Under the pieces are notes generated by a model. It was not told where the DNA came from. It ran no database searches and was given only the letters and a program-made list of their open reading frames with translations. From Pirellula sp. SH-Sr6A (GTDB lineage: Bacteria; Planctomycetota; Planctomycetia; Pirellulales; Pirellulaceae), in contig NZ_CP011272.1 of the NCBI RefSeq assembly GCF_001610875.1, positions 3,329,988 to 3,393,987 on the forward strand: a DNA stretch of 64,000 nucleotides. Direction: 5' to 3'. This document shows positions 57,828-64,000 of the stretch, one piece after another. A program made the position numbers and the translations under genes. Every line of letters starts with the position of its first letter. The first letter of the stretch is position 1.

Positions 57828-58154
57828 CTAGGGAGAGATCTCTAATGCTCGGGCGTCTTCGATCACCCCCTCTTCCATTACCTCTTCCACTCCACCCTCA
57901 TAGTATTCCCCCTCGTAATACGGCAACTCGGCTTCGCTTTGGATTACCGTTTGGGTCGCCGGATCGCTGAAAGGGGAGCCCACCCGCCCACGTTTCATAT
58001 CGCTCCTCGGAACGCGAGAGCCAAACGCGACATAATCGTCGAGGTAAGGCTGGCAACAGATGGAACACCCCGGAGCGAATGCGAGGACCAGCAATCCCCA
58101 AGCAAACTTGGAGACGCGGGTGGAACGGTGGAGTTGGTTCGTTGACGGGATCAT
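57828..58154 (-). CDS. Small putative lipoprotein
   Basis: The 108-residue protein has a basic N-terminus, a hydrophobic stretch (FAWGLLVLAFAPGC) and a Cys that could be lipid-modified, followed at once by SICC. The mature part has YVAFGSRVPRSDMKRGRVGSPF, a pattern recalling planctomycete small lipoproteins, and an acidic Tyr/Glu-rich tail. The ATG at 58154 is preferred to an upstream TTG. It is divergent from the membrane-protein gene at 58315 and downstream of the DUF1080 gene on the same strand. Confidence 0.6.
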   Translation of the reverse strand: MIPSTNQLHRSTRVSKFAWGLLVLAFAPGCSICCQPYLDDYVAFGSRVPRSDMKRGRVGSPFSDPATQTVIQSEAELPYYEGEYYEGGVEEVMEEGVIEDARALEISP

Positions 58155-58314
58155 GGCGGAACGCTGGTAAGGGGCCTGCAAAACCCAGAAGGGAATATCT
58201 CCGTCATCGACATCGGAGCCTGCGTTATTTAGAGAAACTCTACCGATTGCATCAACTATTCCTTTTGCCGTTTATGTAGCAACGGTTCAGGTTTTCTCGC
58301 CCCACGTCCGAAGA

Positions 58315-59637
58315 ATGAATTCACAGACCCTGGAATTACTTCCTGACTCGTTTGCATGCATTCACGGTGACCGTTCGATGCGAGATGTATGGTTCCAAAT
58401 CCGAACAGTGAAGGAATGGCTGGTCGCCAAGCCGGTGTCGTATCTGACACTGGCCCTTCTCGTGTGGGCACTGAACTGGCTGGACATCCAGCAGGTGCAA
58501 TTCGAACAACGAGGGACGATAGCTATTTCTAGACAGCGTCTGGAGGCACTCCATTCGCTGGCGAAACTCGGCCCCAAGGCAGGCCCCTACACATTTCTAG
58601 AATGCCGCCCGATTGTCGGGGACGAGACGGTTCCCGATCATTCCGATATGTGCACGATCAAGTTTCGGGTCAGGTCGACTCGGTACATCGATCTGGCGAA
58701 GTTGGAGGATTTTTTGCTCTCCAAGACCGAGCCTCGCGAGCCCTCGTCCGAATGCATTTCCCTCCTGCGAGAGATCCGAAAAACGGAATGGACGCGGGAG
58801 TCGCTCCTCCACCAATGCCGCTGTCTGGAACTACAACAACAGAAATCACAGGCCTATGCGGCCCTTGGAGAAACGGCCGATTCGATCGCTGAACCGGTTG
58901 TTGCAGAACCTTCCGACAACAGCTCCGACGGCCCGCCCCTCCGGTTTGTCGGTTATCAAAATAGCACCGAGCTGCAACCCTCGGAGCGCACGCTCGAAGC
59001 GTTGCGTACCGAGCTTCTCGCGCAGTGCCGCGACTGCGATGCCAAAGTTGCATCGCTCAAGCAATGGCACGCGAACTCCCACGCTTCCTCGATTGGATAT
59101 CTTTCTCTGACGGGGTCGCAACAGAAATATCCCGTCGTACAACCTGTGCAAGGATCGAAGTTAGCGATTCTCCTCCTGCTCGCCACCAGCGCATGGAGCT
59201 TGATCGCCATCGCGTTAAACCGATTCCCAAAGCTGCAACCTTGGATTGATCGATGGCGAGGCAAGGCCGTTCACGTCACTCCTTCGAACCGTCGTCCCAA
59301 CGGAAAGTCGCCCGCTCGTTGCGACTTGGGAATACCGTTCCTGGGAACGATCGAGATTATTCACTCGGATTCGTCCTCCCACAGCGGCTCATCTGAACAC
59401 ATTGATGCACCGACGGACATCCCTGCAACAAATTCATCGGATCTGGAGCGTTGGAACGATCGATTACCCAAGCGAACCAGTCAGGGGCGACTTCGGGTCC
59501 AGCAAGCGGCCGCCCTCGCGCTGAGCCTGTGGTTAGCCGTGTTTGTCTTGCGATTGCTGTCGGACTCGGCATGGCGGGAGCTTTTTCTTGCTTCGCCGCT
59601 CGCGGGACTTACGCACTTGATCTCAGGTGTTCCGTGA
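58315..59637 (+). CDS. Membrane protein of unknown function
   Basis: A 440-residue protein with an N-terminal membrane segment (about residues 40-57), a soluble helical/mixed part of about 220 residues rich in Cys and Leu (LHQCRCLELQQQKSQAY), a second segment (about 283-301), a low-complexity Ser/Pro region and a third segment near the end (about 398-417). It has the two-segment-plus-ectodomain shape of chain-length regulators, but no sequence motif supports that. It ends on a TGA whose last base is the A of the next ATG, so it is coupled to the helical-repeat gene. Confidence 0.6.
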   Translation: MNSQTLELLPDSFACIHGDRSMRDVWFQIRTVKEWLVAKPVSYLTLALLVWALNWLDIQQVQFEQRGTIAISRQRLEALHSLAKLGPKAGPYTFLECRPIVGDETVPDHSDMCTIKFRVRSTRYIDLAKLEDFLLSKTEPREPSSECISLLREIRKTEWTRESLLHQCRCLELQQQKSQAYAALGETADSIAEPVVAEPSDNSSDGPPLRFVGYQNSTELQPSERTLEALRTELLAQCRDCDAKVASLKQWHANSHASSIGYLSLTGSQQKYPVVQPVQGSKLAILLLLATSAWSLIAIALNRFPKLQPWIDRWRGKAVHVTPSNRRPNGKSPARCDLGIPFLGTIEIIHSDSSSHSGSSEHIDAPTDIPATNSSDLERWNDRLPKRTSQGRLRVQQAAALALSLWLAVFVLRLLSDSAWRELFLASPLAGLTHLISGVP

Positions 59638-62123
59638 TGCTGTTGCAGCATGGGAGAAAGCCTGCTCGCTTTCCGGCGATGAAACGTCGACGGCGCGGAT
59701 TGAGCATGAAGACACTCTTAGGTGCGGTGGCCGTACTGGTGCTCACCTCCTTTGCAGCGCTCGGAGTGTACCTCTATGCGTTTCCAGAGCCAGCTCCCAC
59801 CGAGCAGCTGGATTTGGCCTTGAGGCTCCTGTCCAAAGGGGAGATCGATGTCGCTGCGAGGCTTGCGTCGGTTGTCGAAGACGCGGATCTCGTCAAGAAC
59901 TCAGACCATTCGAAAAAGCTATTCTTGCTGGGAGCTCGCGAGAGAAACTTAGCGCGCAGTATCGAGCAGCGTCCCGTCGCAATGGAGCGAAACGAAAAAG
60001 CGGTAGAGTATCTCACAAAGAGCCGCAGCTATTCTTTTCCAGACGGATTCGAAGGACTCGCCAATTACCATTTGGGAATGGCGCTCTTCGACTTGTTTCG
60101 GTGGGATGAGGCGGAAGAGCCATTGGCGATTGCTTCCGCGAGATGGCCCGCGGGCAGATCGGACGCCATCGAGCGTCTCGTCGATATCGACTTGTCGCGT
60201 GATCGACAAGATATCGAGAATGCGTTGGATCGTATTTCTCACTGGAGAACCTTGCCGCGAAGCTCCGCCGACGACGACGAGCGGGCGGACATCAAAGAGA
60301 TGCAGGCATACTTCGCAGCCGGTGAGTTTGAAAAGGTAGATGCGTTGCAAGCTCGCATTCCCAAGAACTCGAACTACCGCCCCTTGAGCGACCTATTCGC
60401 TGGCAAATGTGAAATGGAACTTTCCAAACGAGAGAACTCTCCAGAGGGCAGGACCAAGCGTTTGGAAAAGGCATTGGAGTATTTGGCAGCGGTACTCAAA
60501 TCTCCCAAAACGACTATTTCGGTTCGCAGGCAAGCGAACTTAGATCAAGGCAAGGTGACTCGTTCCCTAGGAAGACTCACCGAAGCGATCAGTATTCTCA
60601 GCATCCTAAGGCTATCGTCCCCCTATGAACCGGAGAGTTTGGCCGCGGGGATCGAAGAGATCGAAACCCTAATCCAAGCGGATCGTGTGGACGATGCAAT
60701 CGATACCATGGTCCAGGTTTCCAATAACCTCGGCGACTTGAGGTGGTATTACACCGACTGGTTACCTATATCGGGATTGCGAGATAGAGTTACCGCTGCT
60801 TGCCAAACGTTGATTGACATGGGGCGATATCCGCAAGCGCAGAAGTTTGTGAGCAGCCTCCCTAAATTCTGCGACATGCTCGATCGCATCCGCCTCGAGA
60901 GCAGCCTCTATGAGAAGTGGGCGGAGAGTCTACCGAAGGGTGGAAGCAACGATCGCGATCGACTGGAGCATTATCGAAGTGCGGGCAAAGCATACGAAGA
61001 TCTGACTCGGCAGCTGCCACGCGCCAAAGAGTATGACGACTGGCTTTGGAGCTCGATCGAAAACTATCGCAAATCAGGCGACTATCTCAGCAGCAATCGG
61101 ATGTTGGATCGCTATATCAGTTTGCAAGACCGTGCGAATCGGCCAAAAGGTTACTTCGTTCGGGCTAAGAACTTGGCATCGATGGAAAAAAGTGACGATG
61201 CGATGAAATCGTTGCAGCAGATCCTGGCTAGCAATATCGACACACCACTGATCTACGACGCGAGGCTAGAGTTGGCGAAGTTGAAACGTCAACAGGATGC
61301 GTTCGATGAAGCGCAAGACTTGATGTTGGAAAACCTGTCGGGGGAACTTCGACCGGAAAGTCCTATATGGAGGGAGTCTCTCTTCGAGCTTGCACTGATG
61401 CTCTTCTCTCGCGGGGAGAGAGGGTTGTTGAAGGCTCGGAACGAGATCGAAGCGAATCCGAGCAAGATGCAAGACTTTCTTGGCCAAGTCGAAGCGAGCC
61501 AGGAGCAGTTGCTGGAATCGATCCGGCGCATCGAGGAATTCCTCCGCCGTTATCCCACCGATGTACGCCGATTTCAATTCTTGTATCAAATGGCACAAGG
61601 CTACCAGCATGCCTCGTTTTGGCCAGAGATACAACTGAGAGAGAGCAAGATCGCCAGCGAAGAGCGATTGGCCTCTCTCAAGTCGCAAAAGAAAGAGCTC
61701 TTGGTTCAGGCCAGGAAGGCATACAGTCGATTGCGGCAAGAGATTTTGGCCGACCGGGACGCTTCGCGTGCGCTGGTCAGCAACCTCGACGATCTTCTTC
61801 GAAATAGTTTCTTTGGAGAAGCCGATTTGTACTTCAACGACGAGGAGTACGAAGAAGCATTGATCGCTTATACGGATGCCGCCAATCGCTTTATCAATGA
61901 ACCCGAATCGCTCGAAGCCCGCAAACAGATCGCGCTGTGCCAACGAAAGCTTGGTCGGCTCGCCGATTGCCGTCGCTCTCTCGAGCTGGCTAGGGATTCG
62001 TTGCAACGGATTCCTGCCGAGCAAGACGCGAAATTCAAAGCGGTAACTCCGCACGATCGCGCCGGTTGGGAACGATATCTGACCGCATTGATTCAGGACC
62101 TGGATCGGGAAAATACCCCATGA
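59637..62123 (+). CDS. Membrane-anchored helical-repeat (TPR-like) protein
   Basis: The 828-residue protein starts with a basic N-terminus and one hydrophobic segment (about 28-48), then is helical throughout, with TPR-like stretches (GLANYHLGMALFDLFRWDEAEEPL, RQANLDQGKVTRSLGRLTEAI, and ADLYFNDEEYEEALIAYTDAA). Such repeats assemble protein complexes. The start overlaps the preceding stop by one base (TGATG), so the two genes are translationally coupled and probably form one complex in the membrane. No enzyme motif is present. Confidence 0.75.
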   Translation: MLLQHGRKPARFPAMKRRRRGLSMKTLLGAVAVLVLTSFAALGVYLYAFPEPAPTEQLDLALRLLSKGEIDVAARLASVVEDADLVKNSDHSKKLFLLGARERNLARSIEQRPVAMERNEKAVEYLTKSRSYSFPDGFEGLANYHLGMALFDLFRWDEAEEPLAIASARWPAGRSDAIERLVDIDLSRDRQDIENALDRISHWRTLPRSSADDDERADIKEMQAYFAAGEFEKVDALQARIPKNSNYRPLSDLFAGKCEMELSKRENSPEGRTKRLEKALEYLAAVLKSPKTTISVRRQANLDQGKVTRSLGRLTEAISILSILRLSSPYEPESLAAGIEEIETLIQADRVDDAIDTMVQVSNNLGDLRWYYTDWLPISGLRDRVTAACQTLIDMGRYPQAQKFVSSLPKFCDMLDRIRLESSLYEKWAESLPKGGSNDRDRLEHYRSAGKAYEDLTRQLPRAKEYDDWLWSSIENYRKSGDYLSSNRMLDRYISLQDRANRPKGYFVRAKNLASMEKSDDAMKSLQQILASNIDTPLIYDARLELAKLKRQQDAFDEAQDLMLENLSGELRPESPIWRESLFELALMLFSRGERGLLKARNEIEANPSKMQDFLGQVEASQEQLLESIRRIEEFLRRYPTDVRRFQFLYQMAQGYQHASFWPEIQLRESKIASEERLASLKSQKKELLVQARKAYSRLRQEILADRDASRALVSNLDDLLRNSFFGEADLYFNDEEYEEALIAYTDAANRFINEPESLEARKQIALCQRKLGRLADCRRSLELARDSLQRIPAEQDAKFKAVTPHDRAGWERYLTALIQDLDRENTP

Positions 62124-62259
62124 GGATTCTGATTAATTCGTCTGGCCAAACCCCGACTCCCTTGACGATAAAAGAAGACCGATCGAGACATCCGAGTTTG
62201 GTAGGGGCGCCAGACAAAGATCGATCAATTCTTTATTCTCGTTTCCGAACGGAATTGGA

Positions 62260-63333
62260 ATGCCAGCTTTGCGTCTAGCGAATTCCATTCGAATGCTTGC
62301 GACAAGCGGGCTTGCCGTCGTACTGGCTTGCTCGGCAACGCAGGCTCAGGGGTTGCGGCCAGAACCCGAGGTCACGATTCCCGTCGGAAACTCCACTCGA
62401 GAAGCGCGCGACCAAGCGATACGATCGCTTCCCTACCCACAACTGACGCAAGCAGCATCGTCGAAGATCCGTGAGGTCGTCGACCACGCCAGTTATTTCC
62501 GACGCCTCCCCTCGCAATCGGTCGAATGCGACCCGGAGATGTTTTCGTTCCTGGTGCGCAATCCAGAAGTGATTGTGAACATTTGGGATGTGATGGGAAT
62601 CACCCGTGTCTCGCTGCAGCGATTGGGTCAGTACCAGTTGGCAGGAGATGATGGTTCCGGCACGACTTGCAAAATGGATCTCATTTTCGGTAACGATACC
62701 ACGCACATTTATCATGTGACTGGCGGCTACAAAGGAAGCATGTGGCCTAAGGAGTTGCACGGGAAAAGCGTCGTCGTCCTTCATCACAAAGCGTTGCCAG
62801 CATCCGGTGGAGTTCCACAAATGTCTGTCACGATGGACGTGTTTTTGAAGTTGGAGAATCTAGGGGCGGACTTGGTCGTCCGAACCCTGGGACCGCTGGT
62901 CAACAAGAGCGCTGACTACAACTTTGTGGAGTGCGTCGCGTTTGTAGGTCAAGTGTCTCAGGTAGCCGTCAACAACCCGGTCGGCCTGCAGAACTTGGCT
63001 TCGCGATTGGACTCCGTCGATCCTCGTGTCCGAGATCAGTTTGTTAGCACGGCCAAAGCGATGGCGACCAAGTATCCAGCGCGAGGGCAGCGCCCGCTCG
63101 TCATCGGATCTACACCTGGCGGTTATAGCGTCGAAGAGGTGTTCGAAGTAGAATCCGAGCTCGTTGCAACGGTGGTTCCTCCACCGGATGCCATACTGAC
63201 ATCCTCCGATGCGGCATCGAGACCGATTTCCACTCGAAAGCCTCCGAGCGGTCCGAATCGCGCAGAGGGCGAGAATCGTGAGGGTAGCAGCGATTCACCC
63301 ACCCTTCAGAAATTACGTCGCATCAGTCCTTGA
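62260..63333 (+). CDS. Exported protein of unknown function
   Basis: A 357-residue protein with a signal peptide (about 1-30, ending in TQAQG), a mixed alpha/beta body (residues about 60-290, with VNIWDVMGITRVSLQRLGQYQL and a HIYHVTGGYKGSM segment), and a Ser/Pro/Glu-rich disordered tail. I recognise it only as a planctomycete family. It lies 136 bases after the helical-repeat gene and may be a third member of that unit. The ATG at 62260 follows a GGAATTGGA purine-rich stretch. Confidence 0.65.
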   Translation: MPALRLANSIRMLATSGLAVVLACSATQAQGLRPEPEVTIPVGNSTREARDQAIRSLPYPQLTQAASSKIREVVDHASYFRRLPSQSVECDPEMFSFLVRNPEVIVNIWDVMGITRVSLQRLGQYQLAGDDGSGTTCKMDLIFGNDTTHIYHVTGGYKGSMWPKELHGKSVVVLHHKALPASGGVPQMSVTMDVFLKLENLGADLVVRTLGPLVNKSADYNFVECVAFVGQVSQVAVNNPVGLQNLASRLDSVDPRVRDQFVSTAKAMATKYPARGQRPLVIGSTPGGYSVEEVFEVESELVATVVPPPDAILTSSDAASRPISTRKPPSGPNRAEGENREGSSDSPTLQKLRRISP

Positions 63334-63374
63334 TCGGTCGCCGTCCATCGAGAGCCTGCGACACGGCATTCGAG

Positions 63375-64000
63375 ATGGCATACTCTCTTAGCGATCTATT
63401 GCAGCACCGGTTGCTTTTTCTCGGGACCAACAACAAGAAAAAAATCCTCGAACTCGGAAATGAACTTCGACCTCGTGGTTTTGACATTTGTTGTCCCAAA
63501 GATTTCGAAGACCACTTTGATGTCGAGGAAACCGGTTCGACCTTCATCGAGAATGCGCGTATCAAAGCTATGGCGCAGGCTCAGCATCGTGGCATTTGGG
63601 CAATAGGCGAAGACAGCGGGCTGTGCGTCGTAGCGCTCGATGGCGAACCAGGCATTTACTCCGCTCGATTCAGCGGCGCGGGAGCTACCGACGCGTCGAA
63701 CAACTCGTTGCTCCTGGAACGCATGAAAGACGTTCCAGCTACGCATCGACATGCTTATTATGTTTCGACTATCGCTCTCTCGGACCCCGACGGCGTGGTT
63801 CATCTGGAGTCGAGCGGTGAATGTTGGGGACGTGTTTTAAAAGAACCGAGGGGCCAAGGAGGGTTCGGCTACGATCCACTCTTCGAGATCGCCGAGTACC
63901 ACCAAACGTTCGCAGAAATGGGATTGGGGGTGAAACGTGCGATCAGCCATCGTGCTCGCTCGCTTCGCTCGTTCCTTCGACAATTGGACATCGCGGTATT
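63375..64000 (+). CDS. rdgB: Non-canonical purine NTP pyrophosphatase (RdgB/HAM1), cut by window end
   Basis: The visible 208 residues carry the HAM1 pattern in order: FLGTNNKKK near the start, TGSTFIENARIKA, IGEDSGLCVVALDGEPGIYSARF, the late GGFGYDPLFE and AEMGLGVKRAISHRARS. The enzyme hydrolyses inosine and xanthosine triphosphates to keep them out of nucleic acids. The frame runs to the window end, so the stop codon is not visible, though almost the whole domain is present. The ATG at 63375 is followed by about a dozen extra residues before the first strand. Confidence 0.9.
   Translation, partial: MAYSLSDLLQHRLLFLGTNNKKKILELGNELRPRGFDICCPKDFEDHFDVEETGSTFIENARIKAMAQAQHRGIWAIGEDSGLCVVALDGEPGIYSARFSGAGATDASNNSLLLERMKDVPATHRHAYYVSTIALSDPDGVVHLESSGECWGRVLKEPRGQGGFGYDPLFEIAEYHQTFAEMGLGVKRAISHRARSLRSFLRQLDIAV

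Overview
The window reads as a piece of a planctomycete chromosome, most like the Pirellulaceae and relatives. The evidence is the gene content: a c-type cytochrome/DUF1549/DUF1553 protein next to a DUF1501 protein, a DUF1598 protein, a DUF4159 protein, a DUF1080 domain fused to a sorbosone-dehydrogenase-like propeller, two secreted sulfatases, and many small conserved proteins seen mainly in this phylum. Housekeeping genes (recA, hisS, gltX, mtnA, pgi, clpX, an rdgB-type NTPase) are scattered singly among them. There is no rRNA, tRNA, CRISPR array, intact insertion sequence or prophage. This is ordinary chromosomal backbone with one eroded mobile-repeat island.

Layout. 1-9.3 kb: a zinc-ribbon membrane protein, a sulfatase, recA with an inverted repeat in its upstream region, a low-molecular-weight tyrosine phosphatase, an ICMT-like methyltransferase, a tandem repeat of about 161 bp, hisS, a YkgJ-like protein and a DegP-like protease. 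9.5-17.4 kb: gltX, a large glycoside hydrolase with two C-terminal discoidin-like domains, a divergent pair made of an Asn/Pro-rich barrel-like protein and a DUF1598 protein with 21 consecutive Asn, a strong terminator and a VanZ protein. 17.4-22.0 kb: a tight four-gene run ending in a membrane histidine kinase and its sigma-54 activator. 22.1-27.4 kb: the cytochrome/DUF1553 and DUF1501 pair and a leucine-rich-repeat protein. 27.5-31.5 kb (minus strand): a DUF4159 protein, and a CheY-like regulator coupled to mtnA.

31.6-38.4 kb: a membrane-anchored unknown protein, an eight-segment DUF4129 protein with Gln-rich repeats, a second sulfatase and a Tat-exported protein. 38.6-48 kb: an HPP protein, pgi, an amidohydrolase, a beta-CASP nuclease, an MgtC-like protein, and a family 2 glycoside hydrolase with a XylR-like regulator just upstream. 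48.4-53.1 kb: a small membrane protein, a structured leader, clpX with a terminator, and a DUF11-type lipoprotein. 53.1-57.7 kb: a DUF4185-like secreted protein, a small coiled-coil protein, a 0.9-kb palindrome-rich island around a broken REP-associated (Y1) transposase tail, and the DUF1080 fusion. 57.8-64 kb: a small lipoprotein, a membrane/helical-repeat gene pair, a secreted unknown and the start of an rdgB-type gene running off the window.

The main theme is uptake and breakdown of sulfated or complex polysaccharides at the cell surface (sulfatases, glycoside hydrolases, carbohydrate-binding domains, a sugar-responsive regulator), plus surface and envelope proteins of unknown role. The most unusual non-coding structure is the REP-like island at 54.85-55.74 kb, in which several hairpin types share one central core. 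The leader before clpX and the inverted repeat before recA also merit checking.
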